Part shown: in pieces, positions 10,891-21,904 of the stretch
Layout of the letters: each line of letters begins with the position of its first letter
Numbering within the stretch: the stretch's first letter is position 1
Assembly: GCA_030220185.1 (NCBI GenBank)
Contig: JASPKZ010004560.1
Span: 1 to 64,000, forward strand
DNA length: 64,000 nucleotides
Direction of reading: 5' to 3'
From: Diploptera punctata
Taxonomy: Eukaryota > Arthropoda > Insecta > Blattodea > Blaberidae
Position numbers and translations under genes: made by a program
Notes under the pieces: generated by a model
Told to the model about the DNA's origin: nothing
The model's database searches: none
Seen by the model: the letters and a program-made list of their open reading frames with translations, nothing else

Positions 10891-11086
10891 AATAAAAATA
10901 GTAATACTTCCAAATAGTTAATATGGTTTTTCCTTTAAGAATGGACATAGTAACCTTTTTATGCCTCATCACGTTTAGAAAGAATAATCTTCAAAGGAAG
11001 AAGGGAAACGTAATGTAGCTCTAATGTGCAATTATTTTACTCGTGTGAATCGCGCGTTAGAACTTGAAATATTCGAAATCAAGAGT
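10886..11086. other. Right interior of the TIR element, nothing recognised
   Basis: AT-rich sequence between the LINE tail and the right terminal inverted repeat, without ORFs or known repeats. Confidence 0.5.
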
Positions 11087-11190
11087 CGGCCCATTCTTTT
11101 TGTCGCTAAGTGTACCTTACATTGGGTAATGATGAACTTGAGGTTAGAGCAAATATAAATTTAAATTTCTTTTAAAAGATGCCAATATCC

Positions 11191-11236
11191 CTATTCTATT
11201 CTATTCTATTCTATTCTATTCTATTCTATTAAAATA
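11191..11236. repeat. (CTATT)n pentanucleotide microsatellite
   Basis: About nine uninterrupted copies of CTATT, ending just before a dispersed repeat. Confidence 0.95.
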
Positions 11237-11243
11237 TCATACT

Positions 11244-11830
11244 AGCTAATACCCGGCGTGCGCTGCTACGCCTAAATAAACGAAATATGTGTTAATTTTT
11301 AGTTGAATAAGTAACAAGGAAAAGATTATAAATTTATATTATAATTATTTTAGATACCTCGTGCGTCTGTAAATGAAATATATTTAAAAGTAGATTTAAT
11401 TGATGTTTACAAATTTTCATAAAGATCGGTTGTGCGGTTTAAATAAACTAATGTATTTTATTTAATACATTCGAAATTTAAGGATTACTTTAATTTAATG
11501 ATATATTGCAACGAATCGAACATGGTGGATGCTAGAGTAATTTTTAATTTGTATTTCAGATAAACCTCTGCTTCTAATAGTTCAATTTTGCTGATTTTTG
11601 GACAATACCCATATCGGTTTATTTTAATAGTATATACTGAGTTTCTTTATGAAAACATTGAAAATTGCGACCGCTAGAGCGATTTCTAAGTTTTCGTTTC
11701 AGGTGAACTCTCACACCTAATGCTTGTAGATCATATATAACATCTTAAGACCGAATGTACAAATTTTCATGGCGATTGATTGAGCGCTTTAGAAACCTAT
11801 AAATCACAAACATATGCAGGCTGAATTGTT
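11244..11830 (+). repeat. Dispersed repeat, unclassified (copy 1)
   Basis: It starts with ACTAGCTAATACCCGGCGTG and contains TGAAAATTGCGACCGCTAGA and TGTACAAATTTTCATGGCGA followed by a GATTGAGCG-type block. The same order of blocks is found at 62705-63795, where the copy is interrupted by two LINE fragments. No protein-coding potential is seen. Such blocks are common in arthropod genomes, but I cannot assign a class. Confidence 0.55.
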
Positions 11831-12725
11831 ATATGTAAAGTTACTCTGCTTGATGTTATATATACAATTCCTTCTTTAATAACTTATAAGTAGCAGTGAT
11901 TATGTTAATTTATACAAAAATAAGAAATAATGCAGAGCACAAAGAATGTCGGATGGGAACATAATATAAATTGTTAGATAACCTCAGCTGACAACTTGAC
12001 TTCAGAATAAAAGTCTGAGAAATAAAGCTTTTTACAGCTGTCTGACAAGATGTTGTGTTAATGTCAGTTAAGTGAAAATGAGTTATAAATGCGACATAAA
12101 GTTACAACACTTTAAACCACATTTCCATTCGTCTATTTCCCGCAAGTGTCTACTTCACTGCCTTAACTGAAGACACATGCCCTTCTTTTGAATCACTGCT
12201 GAAATAATTTTATTTTAAAGCCATTGTCTATTATATTAGAGCAATTCCATATGCGACTGACTGACATTTACAATGCACTTTTGCAGCAAAATACTTGCAT
12301 AAATATTACAATTGATTGAAATTAGGGGTGTTATCTACGTGATATGATAGAGGAAAAGTGTTTGATTAAGAATGCACATAAATATACAACTTCTGAAGAA
12401 AAATAATGATATTTATTATTTATCAAAGTATGTGTGAATGACTGACATAAATGTCAACTCATCATGCAGCTTAACATGTTCATCTGCATCATTCTCTGAA
12501 GTGTCATTCCTAATTTAATTTTCCAAAATACTGTATCGAGGGCACATTTCAAGTTACATCCTAAATAAAACAAAACCTAAATCACAATTTATACCGGAGT
12601 TATGACCTTATATGTGATGTGTGACTGAGTGACTTTATTCTGTGACTGACTGACATCTGAATTTTATTTAGAATTTCAAAATGCAAATATTACACAAATG
12701 TAACAAAATACTATGAAACTGGACA
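11831..12725. other. AT-rich stretch, no gene recognised
   Basis: No ORF of note. Short GACTGACAT-like words recur (near 12257, 12434 and 12644) without clear periodicity. Confidence 0.5.
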
Positions 12726-12729
12726 AACA

Positions 12730-13330
12730 GCTTACTTACTCACTGGCACTATCGAACCCGTAGTTTCGTCGCCGCGCGGAAATGAGCTCTCCATACAACC
12801 CTATCCTGAGCTAATGCTTTCCAATCATTCCATGTATAATCTACTTCCCTCAAATCACAGTTAATGTTAGTTTCCCACCTCATTCTTGGTCTACCAACTG
12901 GGCGCTTTCCCTCTGGTTTTCCTACAAGAAGCTTCCATGTTCATCTTTCAGTCCCCATTGGTGCCAAATGTCCTGCTCATCGCAGTCTACGAGACTTAAC
13001 TGTTTCTTATTATATCTGGCTTCCTATAAAGACCAAGTAGTTGACTGTTGTGTAGTCTTCTCCGTTCACGTCTGCTCATCTCTCTTTGGTCCAAAAATGT
13101 TCCTAAGAACTTTATTCTAAAATACTCGTAATCTCCTTTCTTCCCTTAAAGTAAGATTTCATCTGGGATATCATTTCTTCTTGAGGTTGCATGTGGAGTT
13201 CCTTTAAAATACCTTCATTCCTCTGATGGTTAAGTAGATTATATCCAGCAGTTCGGCGCATGAATCTCATTTCTGCATTTTATAATTAGAAGGTCTCTTC
13301 GAAGGGCGTTATTAATAAATCGGTATCTTA
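12730..13330 (-). pseudogene. RTE-a LINE tail fragment
   Basis: The + strand reads CTTACTTACTCACTGGCACT at the left end, the reverse complement of the RTE-a 3' terminus with its 4-bp tail. Minus-strand coding then runs through the GHVARM, LHGLYRKPD and FGPK regions in many broken frames to about 13150. A second, more diverged piece with an RFMRRTAG-like block extends to about 13330. The copy is old and heavily mutated. Confidence 0.65.
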
Positions 13331-13334
13331 GATA

Positions 13335-14185
13335 TTGATTCTAATAATATCTCTTAATAGGTAGCGGGTCGAGGAATTCATGAGGTGAAGTCAGGACTTC
13401 TAGTAGGAATTCATGTTATTTAACTCACTACTCTCACATCAAGGAAAACAAATATACACTGTTTATAAATAGTTTAACAAAACTGAAAATACAATATTTG
13501 CGAGACGAAATAAAAATGTATACGAGAACAAGATAAGCACTAATGAACTCAACATATTAATAAATGTAAAAAAAATGCATAAAATAGAACCTGTCAATAC
13601 TTATGAATTTAGATGCAAAATTTCAAGAAGCAGAGATAAATCTCAGACTTTACCCGTAGATAAGGACTGTCATCTTTAAAGTATTAATTTTAAGGGCTTA
13701 ATTTTTTTATAATTAAATACATTTCTAATTTAAACATTCCTGACAGAAAAAAAAAGCTCTACTTATGTAACTGCCCAGCAGAGTCGCTGACATGAGTCCT
13801 AAGCGGGCTCAGAGGCCTCCATTCTTTCTGGCCCTATCTGAGCTCAGTTTTATATCGTATTCTCCTTGGGTGTGACATAGCTAAATTTCCATAATAGTTT
13901 TCTGGAACATTTTATCGAGTTGTTATTTAATTTTTGTCTCTTGTCGCCAGACAAAAATTTATTTCTGGGAAACTTTGGATATTATTTTTATCAAGATAAC
14001 ATATTTCTAAATCTTTCTAAATGAGTTCCTACAACTTGTTTGTTCAGTGAAGCTACAGGGTCAATTATTTAATAAAATGATATGAGATTAATAAAGTTAG
14101 CCCTTGTCACAACACTGCAGCTCTTAATCTGGCGATGTTTCTTTTTTAGAATCCAGATTTCTCTTCCATTCAGGAAAGTCGGTAG
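13335..14185. other. AT-rich stretch, no gene recognised
   Basis: No convincing ORF, RNA or repeat is seen. Short poly(A) runs occur near 13748. Confidence 0.5.

Positions 14186-14187
<2 letters not shown>

Positions 14188-14222
<35 letters not shown>
14188..14222. repeat. (AT)n microsatellite
   Basis: About 16 uninterrupted AT units. Confidence 0.95.
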
Positions 14223-14226
<4 letters not shown>

Positions 14227-14630
14227 TCAATAACTAGTCTTGATAATAATAACCTGGGTATCGAAACACGTTGAATATTTTAATATTTTGGTTTGGTGAT
14301 TTGGGTTTTATTGATTATGTGTAATACATGGTTGTCTATTTTTTATCTAGACAAAATTTTAATTGAGCTTTGTGATATTCTTTTTACAGACTTCCCATTT
14401 TCATTCAAATACTACAAAGCGTTTATTATTATTCGTTCGTTTTTTGGGATTCTGTGCCATCTTGCTACCTACATAAATTCAAGTAAAAAAACGGAAAACA
14501 CACAATTAATTGTTTGCATATGTGAATAAATACCTGAAATAAATAAATAAATAAATAAATAAATATATATATATACTGATTTTTCCCCAAATAAATTGAG
14601 AATGCCTAAAAATGAAGTGAGAAATCGAGC
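14223..14630. other. AT-rich stretch with (AAAT)n
   Basis: A 78-codon open segment at 14293-14529 is leucine/isoleucine rich but has no recognisable family and AT-driven composition. (AAAT)n runs at 14538-14565. Confidence 0.45.
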
Positions 14631-14898
14631 TTAACCCATTCGTCTCAAAAGACGGTAAACTCGCCGGAAGTTAAATGGCCTTCAACTGTTACATCCCTTG
14701 GCAGGGTAATCTTTTGTTAACATTTATGAATAGTAGAGAAATATGTTTTGACCTTCACCCTTATTGTGACCTCAGGTACTGTTATCTTTTGTTTGTTTTC
14801 AATGTCTGAAAATAAAAAAAAATATATAAATTACGGTAACTTAAATCCGATTTCTGGGGAAATGCATTGAGCATTTTTACCTGAAGCGAATGGGTTAA
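14631..14898. mobile_element. piggyBac-type MITE (260 bp, TTAA target)
   Basis: TTAA at 14631-14634 and 14895-14898 bracket the element, whose ends are CCCATTCGTCTCA (left) and, read on -, CCCATTCGCTTCA (right). The TTAA duplication with CCC...GGG ends is diagnostic of the piggyBac superfamily. There is no transposase, so the element would have been moved in trans. Confidence 0.7.
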
Positions 14899-15139
14899 GG
14901 TAACCTAAAATCACCATATTTGCCATGTAAAATATGTTAAGTCATTGCTCAGATAGTGTAGCCAACTTTCCATTTCCATTATAAAACTTATTTTTATGTG
15001 TGAGCAGATATTTAGTTTTTTTTTTTGTTTACTTCCACTAACAAACAAATGAACTCTAAACTAGTATGGTGTACTAACTCATCCATTTTCTAACCCTAAC
15101 TTCACGATCTAACACTAACTTTCTCATTTTCTCACTCTA

Positions 15140-15345
15140 ATTTGCCCCTAATGTAGGTAGACTCCTGGGATAGTTGTCCTTTCCGTTATATAATATATTT
15201 CTATGAGTGTACATATGTTTCGTTTTCTTGATATTTACTTCCAGTTCCAATTTCTTAGTGTTACTCAATAGTGTGTGCGTCTTGGCCTTTAGTATCTCCT
15301 CGCTATCGGCCAATAGTACTACGTCATCATTACACATTTTAAACA
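15140..15345 (-). pseudogene. RTE-a LINE RT active-site fragment
   Basis: The minus-strand open segment encodes MFKMCNDDVVLLADSEE, corresponding to the YADD box of RT with the first two residues changed (CNDD), followed by LLSNTKKLELEVNIKKTK, the conserved post-YADD helix. It matches the copies at 35095 and 36060-36240. It is an isolated internal piece, cut at both ends and not directly linked to a tail. Confidence 0.65.
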
Positions 15346-17480
15346 TTCAAATTAAACTTATAAAAATGAGGGTAGTAATGAACATCAAATAAGACCCTAA
15401 TCTAATGGGCACCCGCAAGGATCCCAAAGTTTTGTCATGTCATGTCTCCAAATTTAAGTTAAAAAAATCCGTAAACTAGCATATTCGAACCATAACTTCG
15501 ATTTTCTGAGAAATTCGCTTAGTTTACGCAGTTCCTGCGTGACGGATATTCTATTATTAACGTTTGAAAACACTGCTATTGAGTGACAATAAAAATAACA
15601 AAATATCCAAAGTTATGAAAGGATTAATCTTGTATTCATTGCAGGATTTCACGAATGGGAGAGCAATATGGGGAAATGCCACTCACTGACAGAACAGCTT
15701 GTCTCTTCTAAGTGATGTATGATATAAGCTTATTGTATGCACAAAAATTTGATAATATTTCTCTTTTATATTTACAGCATGGAGACATCTGAAGGAAGAA
15801 TTTGGAACTGAATGGTTGATCGATATGAAGCATGGAGGATGGAGAAGAGATATTGAGACTAGAAGATAAAAAAAATTCAAAATGAAAACATAGCAAGATA
15901 GAAAACGTCAAGATGGAACTTTTATAACGTAGATATTGTGAATATTTGAAGACGAGATCCTTGGAGAGCCATGCGAAATAAAAATGGAACATATTCAACA
16001 TTCTATGGATACGTTCCTTAAAAAAAATACTTCATAAGTATTTTACTAGCTGAGAAATGTTTCACAACTCTGAGAAATTCTCATTTCAACAACTAAAACG
16101 AGTAATTTATGTTTACAATTGTGGTAACACTGCTTGAAGACGACACTAGACTCGACAAACGATATTAAAGTCCATACAAGTGTTGTGTTTGCATAAACTA
16201 CACAACTTCTGATACAAAGGCTTATTGTTTTTGTAAATAAAACACAAAGCAAGATGTGAGAGGAAGATAGAAACTACCAGAAAGAGAAAGTGAGAGAATT
16301 TAGAGAGTTTCTTGTTAGATTAAACTTGATTCAGAGATGTCAGTTTATTTAACTAAGCCACACAGCTTTTACAAAGCCTCCCATTACTTCTAAAATGCAA
16401 CTGAAAACCTATGGTAGCACATGGTGCTATGAAACCTTCCTAGTTAATTGTTACTAATATTTTATTGTACATCAAATGAAAAAGTGGCCAAAGCACCATT
16501 AATCCAACTCTCAATTTTGAATGGCGTATTATCTAGTAGGCCTACATAATTTAACGAAAGGATGCGAAGTGCTTTAATTATTGAAAAACACGAAAATCAA
16601 TGTCTAATATTATTGGCCTACGTAAAAATTTTTAACCTATGTCCTTGATTTATAAATTACTTCGACTGATTATTATTACATATTTAATAATATGACACTG
16701 TTAATGAACATTGCTCAAACTGCTGAATTTTAAATAAATATATTAAAAACCTATATTTATAAATGACTATTCAGCTTAGAAAAACGATATATAACTGTTA
16801 CCAGATATGTTGAAATTGTGCAAATTTGTATTCAGTGTTTATGTATATAAATGGAAGCCTATAGAGCTTTAGATGCGCATTTCTGAGGAAATATCAGACA
16901 TTGCAAATCTTGACAGAAGTTATGCAATGAAATTTCTGTTTGAATACTTGGAATAAACGCTAATTGTCTTCAAGAGCAGTTAATTACATCCGAGAACATT
17001 GTAGCAGCTATTACTAACACTAAATAGATACTAGCATTTTTATATTTGAATATTAATATAATCAAATAGAAGAAAGAATGTATTGTGTCAGAATTTGGGC
17101 TAGTATATTTAGAAAGACTGATATACATATATAGAAAGACTGATATACTAAAATAATTTGTTGCCTATGTTAAATCAACATATATACATACTCTTATAGC
17201 AGGAAAATATCGTCAGAACTTGTGGTGCAAAAATATATAATAAATCATCTGATATACATAAAATAATAAACGTGATTATCTTCAAATCTTGTGGTGAAAT
17301 TTTGTACAATAAATCGTCTGATGAACGTCGTATAAAGTTAATGAGAAGTTGGATTTTTATATGATTATTTTATGTGTCAAAATGTAGAATTCATAACAGG
17401 AATTGATGTGAAGAAAATATATATTTAATGGTACGAAATATAGTTTATCAGCTCTTAAAGTGATGCGCATTTAAAATGAA
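15346..17480. other. AT-rich stretch, no gene recognised
   Basis: Several short open segments (for example 15708-16001 on -) have AT-biased composition and no family signature. A small duplicated word AGAAAGACTGATATAC occurs at about 17111 and 17137, and CTTGTGGTG contexts repeat near 17219 and 17287. Nothing else is supportable. Confidence 0.45.
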
Positions 17481-17499
17481 TGCGATTGAAATACGACGT

Positions 17500-18500
17500 A
17501 TTTTAGATTTTGTTAACTTATAGAAGATCCACAAACTTACGATACGATACCTCTGAATAGAATTTGTGAATCAGATTTGAATTGCAATCTAATTACTTAA
17601 GTTGTTAAAACAGTCATTAAGTGAAGTAAATACTGCATTGTTTCAAATGTATGTGATTTAAGGGAGAAACATATGAAAATGAATTGACTCTTAGAATATC
17701 ATCAAACTTTAAAGTTGATATAAGTTACTTCTGAACAAAATTGTCCATCAGATTTGATTTCAAAGGTAATTACCTAAATTTGTTAAAATTATCGTTTAAT
17801 AAACTCACTTTTAGAATATCGTAAAGAACTCCAAACTTTAAAAAATATGCTTTTGAACAAAATATCTAACCCAAATATGAATTGCAATCTAATGACTTAA
17901 ATTCTTAATGGCGTCGTTAAATACAGTAGTATGTGTACTTGTTTGAAATACATGTGTTTTGAAGGACGAAAGTGTGTTGATTTTTAAAATTCTTGAAAGG
18001 CTACAAATTTGAAATAGGATATTTTTGATTAGAATTTGTCTGCTAGATTTGATTTGCAACGCTAATGACCTAATTTGCTAAAATAATTGTCGAATAAAGT
18101 AATTACTGAATTGTTTAGGATGAATGTTTTAAGGACGAATTATGCGCAAATTAGTCAGGTTTTAGAATTACATGAAGAATCTGAAACTTGAAATAAGATA
18201 CTTCTGAAGAACATTTGTCTGCAAGATTTAATTTGTAACACCAATGACCTAATTTGCTAAAAGAGTCGTTCAGTAAAGTCATTACCGAAGTTGTATCAAA
18301 TATATATGATTTTCAGATGAAGTATGCGCAAATTTGTCGAGTTTTAGAATGGTATCAAGAACTTGAAACTTCAAGGAAGATACTTCTGAGGAACATTAGT
18401 CTGCAGAATTTAATGTACAACACTAAAGACATAATTTGCTAACAGACTCGTCAAAAAGTAACTGATTGTTTCAAATTAATGTTATTAAAAACTTACAGTT
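17500..18500 (+). repeat. Degenerate ~180-bp tandem satellite (about six units)
   Basis: Units begin near 17501, 17690, 17809, 17980, 18159 and 18341 with a TTTTAGAAT-like word. They contain, in the same order, a CTTCTGAA-type word, TTTGTCTGCAAGATTTAATTTG-like text, ATGACCTAATTTGCTAAAA, and a AAGGACGAATTATGCGCAAA-like end. Spacing is about 171-189 bp except for one short unit (119 bp). Units are well diverged, so the array is old. It ends about 40 bp before the sequence leading into the tetraspan exon. Confidence 0.6.
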
Positions 18501-18539
18501 TAAAATGGTTTTTTTGTGTGAACTAAGTGCGTTATAATT

Positions 18540-18640
18540 GGAACGAATAACTTTTGATGAAAGAGAGTGAAGTAGAGGAAAGCCGTGCAGGAATTTAACC
18601 GCGGTTCGTTGTGTTTCGTAGTGTCGTGTGAATTTAAGTG
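18540..18640 (+). promoter_or_regulatory. Probable 5' UTR/promoter-proximal region of the tetraspan exon
   Basis: The sequence changes abruptly from AT-rich satellite to a CpG-richer stretch (CCGCGG and several TCG/GTG words) ahead of the ATG at 18641. No TATA box is clear. The transcription start is not determined. Confidence 0.35.
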
Positions 18641-18857
18641 ATGTGTTACGCGCGCAGTAGTACGGCCTTGTCGTGGTTAGGCATACTTTGGGGTGTGCTT
18701 TCCTTGATCACGTTACTCACAGCGTTCGTGAGCAACGTGTGGTTGTTCACTCGCGAACCAGTGCGTCTGCCCAACAGTGACGTGTCTACAACAGTCACCT
18801 TCAAGATTGGTCTCTGGAGAGTCTGCCCCACTGTGCGCAGAGCCAACATCACTCAAC
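18641..18857 (+). CDS. First coding exon of a tetraspan membrane protein (claudin/LHFPL/PMP22-like)
   Basis: Translation from ATG 18641 gives 72 codons plus one base. A short cytoplasmic N-terminus (MCYARSSTALSW) is followed by one strong hydrophobic segment (about residues 12-36). The extracellular start then carries FKIGLWRVCPTV, resembling the GLWxxC motif after the first membrane span in claudin-like and calcium-channel-gamma-like tetraspans. The exon ends at CAAC|GTAAGT, a canonical donor, giving a phase-1 intron. Codon use and GC content stand out from the surroundings. Such proteins act at cell junctions or as channel auxiliary subunits; the subfamily is uncertain. The remaining exons are not found in the window. 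Confidence 0.6.
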
Positions 18858-18863
18858 GTAAGT
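18858..18863 (+). other. 5' splice donor GTAAGT
   Basis: Consensus donor directly after the conserved coding segment; the reading frame hits a stop (TAA) just inside the intron. This supports a real exon-intron boundary. Confidence 0.6.
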
Positions 18864-19525
18864 AAATATTTTCAAATCAATTATCATTAAATAAACGTTA
18901 AGGGCTCAAGTTTAGAATGATTTACCCTTCATTTTTCAGTTTATTATTGTGAATTATAACTCTTATTCTGTATTTAGTAATATTTTAAAATATTTTAAAA
19001 TATTTAAAACAATTTTTATAACTTTATTTTAGAATTTTTTATTTATTCAAATACACATATTGTGATGGTGACTTGCTATTTTCTCCAGAGAGTATATTAT
19101 GTAGTTGGAACCAGTAGGTTATCGATGGTTGCGATTATTAAGGAATGAAAAAAAGGGTGTTTCATGGGATCCACCTTAGGTTAGAGTAATTTAATTAGGT
19201 TAAGTGTGAGTTAGTTAGTTAGCTTTTAGGTTCGTTACATTTTAAATGTGTCTAAATACATAAAACAAAAAAGATGATAATAATCGAAACAACGATATCG
19301 ATATGTGGTTCGATGGTGGGTCATTAACTCTGGCGCATGCGTACCGTTGTTCTGTAGGTAAATTAAAGTGGAGAATCCCCACGTTAAGTTTTAAGATTAT
19401 AGTGGCAATGACTGTCTACAGTAATTCAAAGTAAAACATAAAACATAACGCACAAATTATTGTAGTGATATGCTAATAACGACCTGAGGATTATATAACA
19501 AAATCCACACGAACACACCTGCATA
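18864..19525. other. Probable intron, no feature recognised
   Basis: AT-rich sequence without ORFs. GAGTTAGTTAGTTAG near 19208 may be a remnant RTE-a tail. Confidence 0.4.
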
Positions 19526-19528
19526 TAT

Positions 19529-20293
19529 ACTTGGATGTTATAATTAAATTTTGACGTTTAACAATGGAGCCAAATATGACATGAAAAGAAAAATTAACGC
19601 CTGAACCGGTATTTGAACCCCGGACCTCTAACTCTATACATTACTTGATACCAACTCCGTTATCCAGGCATCCCAGTTGAAACATTAATTTTCATTTCTT
19701 TGATTACATTGATTGAGAATTATATATAACTAAAATTAATTAACTAACTCACTCACTGGCACTATCGAACCCATAGCTTCATGTTCGCGCAGACATAAGC
19801 TCTGCACACACCCCTATCCTGAGCTAATGTTTTCCAATCATCCCCTGTATAATTTACTTCCCTCAATTCATGATTAATATTATTCTCCTACATAATTCTG
19901 GTCTACCAACTGAGCGTTTTCCCCTCAGGTTTTCCTACAAGAAGCTTCCATGCTCCTCTTTACTTGCCCATTAGTGCCAGATGTACCCATCGCAGTCTAC
20001 GATACTTAACTGTAATTATTATATCTGGTTTTCTATTAAGATCATATATATTACTTTTATGTAGTTTCCTCCATTCGCCTGTTTTATTTATCTCTCTTTG
20101 GTCCAAACATTTTGCTGACAATTAATGATTCTGGGATGTCTGGATAACGAAGTTGGTATGGTTTCGCGCCAACGTGTTAATTACAGGTTCCGAGTTCAAA
20201 TCTCGGTTCAGATGTTAAATTTTATTTTCAAGTCATATTTACTTTCATTGATAAATATCAAAATTTAATTCTAACATAGATGTATATATATTC
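19529..20293. mobile_element. Inverted-repeat element with tRNA-like arms, split by a LINE
   Basis: The left arm (19529-19695) and right arm (20135-20293) are inverted copies of about 155 bp. Each carries a tRNA-like core. The left one on - (19599-19672) has GCCTGGATAACGGAGTTGGT and GGGGTTCAAATACCGGTTCA; the right one on + has TGTCTGGATAACGAAGTTGG and GAGTTCAAATCTCGGTTCA. Outer ends are the shared ATGTTATAATTAAATTTTGA-type block. The same outer block and tRNA-like core occur in the satellite at 31008-33345 and at 57763-58090. Confidence 0.55.
19735..20115 (-). pseudogene. RTE-a LINE tail fragment
   Basis: The left end AACTCACTCACTGGCACTAT is the reverse complement of the RTE-a 3' terminus. 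Minus-strand remnants of the GRPRMRW, GHVARM-like and FGPK regions run to about 20110 with several stops. It lies between the two tRNA-like arms. Confidence 0.7.
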
Positions 20294-20311
20294 ATTTTTT
20301 TCTTTTATATC

Positions 20312-20317
<6 letters not shown>

Positions 20318-20357
<40 letters not shown>

Positions 20358-20358
20358 A
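20318..20358. repeat. (GT)n microsatellite
   Basis: About 16 GT units followed by GCGCGCGTGT. Confidence 0.95.
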
Positions 20359-20478
20359 GTTTTTGTCTGAAGAAAGTACGGAAATTAACAAAGTTAAACA
20401 AGGCCATATAGATATTATATTTAACATTTTGAATTGTGCCTCATACTTCAAGGGAATATTATCTTGTATTTCAATATT

Positions 20479-20664
20479 TGTCCGTCGCCGTGACGTAGTC
20501 GGTAGAGTCCCTACCTTCCACTCCGACGACCCGGGTTCGATTCCTGGCGGGGTAGGGGATTTGAAATCGCCACCCTGGGTCTGGGTGTGTGTGTCCTTTC
20601 CTTGTGTCTACGTGAGGATAAAAGAAAGTTAAAAAAAGGTAAAACAAAAAGGGGGAAAAAAAAT
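20479..20664 (+). mobile_element. tRNA-derived SINE, family C
   Basis: The head CCGTCGCCGTGACGTAGTCG (A-box region) and GGGTTCGATTCCTGG (B box) form a tRNA-like promoter. A short body with CACCCTGGGTCTGGGTGTGT follows, and the 3' end is A-rich with AAAGGTAAAACAAAAAGG. Two more copies are at 60000-60212 (-) and 61999-62205 (+). It is unrelated to SINE A/B beyond the B box. Confidence 0.85.
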
Positions 20665-21000
20665 AATGTTAGAGATAAACAATAATGCAGTAAGATCAGT
20701 TTAGTAGTGAAGGCAGACGCGGGGTTTGTGCTGTGCGATAACGAATGCTTACACGTGCAAGCACGGGACCTGCAATTTGCGCTGACTCAACTGTTTACGA
20801 GTTCACGGCCACAGTCAGAGAGTATACCTCGAGTAGATAAGGTGTTTGATCGCTTTTCCTTGTGAACTGAATGACATGTGTATAAGCTATTTCAATTTTA
20901 AAATTTGTATCTTATAAAACATAAGTGTAAAGTGAATCAGGTGTGTATGAGTGTAAACTGTATAATGGTTAATAATTTTTCTACTGAACAAAGTGTATCA
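20665..21000. other. No gene recognised
   Basis: Moderate-GC sequence (20700-20860) with several CpGs and no ORF. It could be a promoter or exon of the tetraspan gene or an old repeat; nothing decides this. Confidence 0.35.
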
Positions 21001-21009
21001 TTATTTATG

Positions 21010-21200
21010 AACAATATTTATTAACTCAGTCTACCAGCGAAGTACGAAGACGTTTTGAAACACGATTCCCGGGTGTAAAAATTCCATCACGTTCAACAGT
21101 CCATAATATGTACAACAAATTGTATAAAGAGGTGTCAAAAAATGTATGGACAACGAAAGTGAATAGTTCCAACACCTGCTTCAATAAAGTTGGTAAGTAC
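21010..21200 (+). pseudogene. HTH (DUF4817-like) transposon remnant
   Basis: An open stretch near 21026-21145 encodes STSEVRRRFETRFPGVKIPS followed by RSTVHNMYNKLYKEVSKN. This is the V-R-R-R-F-E...P-S-R-S-T-V pattern of the N-terminal helix-turn-helix found in insect mariner-type transposases and DUF4817 proteins. No start codon or catalytic domain is visible, so it is a fragment. A TTATTAACTCAG just upstream could look like an acceptor, but this is probably chance. Confidence 0.5.
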
Positions 21201-21810
21201 GACAATTTGTAAAATAGTTACGAAAATGTGTGTGGTTGTATCACCACGATCCTACGCTGTCCGTTCCCCGCCGCAGTGTCCATTGTCCATAGTGAAATCC
21301 TCGCGTCTGCTGTCCACCACTAAAGTGATCTCACTGGTACTTACAGGTCCAAATTATATTTTCCTTTAAAATTTACTGTGTCTTTTTTATCATCAGGCAT
21401 CACTTTGTAAGTTTTTACAATTTAAAAAGTCACCATCATCATTCAGATTTACGATTCTCTGATAAACAGACACGTATTACAGCTGACGATGTTTCCTGAT
21501 ACTTTTTTTTTTCACGGTTCACTGTCCTACAAATCATTAACTTGTTGGTTTATGTCCTACATGATTCGCTAAACACCATCACTCATACACTTGGGTCTTC
21601 CTTTCTTCCATCTTCATGGATGAGTCCAATTCCATCTTGGCCATCGATCTTCTTAATTCGTTCTGAATGACCATACCATGATCATAGTATGCTAAATAAT
21701 AAAACACGTATCTGAGATCTAGGGTATCCTAAACTAAGTAACACATATTTCTAAACACTCGTTCATTTTCGGAACAAGTTTTGTGTTCGTATTTTATTAT
21801 TATAACATTT
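21201..21810. other. Mostly unassigned, with a short LINE-like piece
   Basis: 21590-21680 on - may be an RTE tail remnant (GHSERI...-like text). The remainder shows nothing recognisable. Confidence 0.35.
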
Positions 21811-21814
21811 GACA

Positions 21815-21860
21815 TAATAATAATAATAATAATAATAATAGTAATAATAATAATATTTTG
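21815..21860. repeat. (AAT)n microsatellite
   Basis: Imperfect AAT repeats with one AGT interruption. Confidence 0.9.
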
Positions 21861-21904
21861 ATTAAGTAAATAATAATAAAAAAATAATATTTTTGTTAAG
21901 TATT

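Larger units (their letters stand above)
8652..11114. mobile_element. Non-autonomous TIR element (Tc1/mariner-like ends) filled with later insertions
   Basis: The ends are a 26-bp imperfect inverted repeat. The left arm at 8654-8679 begins CACTTAGTGACAAAAATAAT; the right arm at 11087-11112, read on -, begins CACTTAGCGACAAAAAGAAT. They agree at 23 of 26 positions, and TA dinucleotides flank both (8652-8653, 11113-11114), as for Tc1/mariner targets. No transposase is visible. The 2.46-kb interior contains two SINEs (9230-9616, 9860-10173) and a LINE tail (10605-10885), so the original element was much shorter. Confidence 0.55.

Noticed and set aside
15708..16001. Hydrophobic, F/S-rich open segment on -
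   Set aside because: AT-composition driven, no domain, no splice or start context.
21010..21200. Second exon of the tetraspan gene
   Set aside because: The residues match a transposon helix-turn-helix, not a tetraspan loop.
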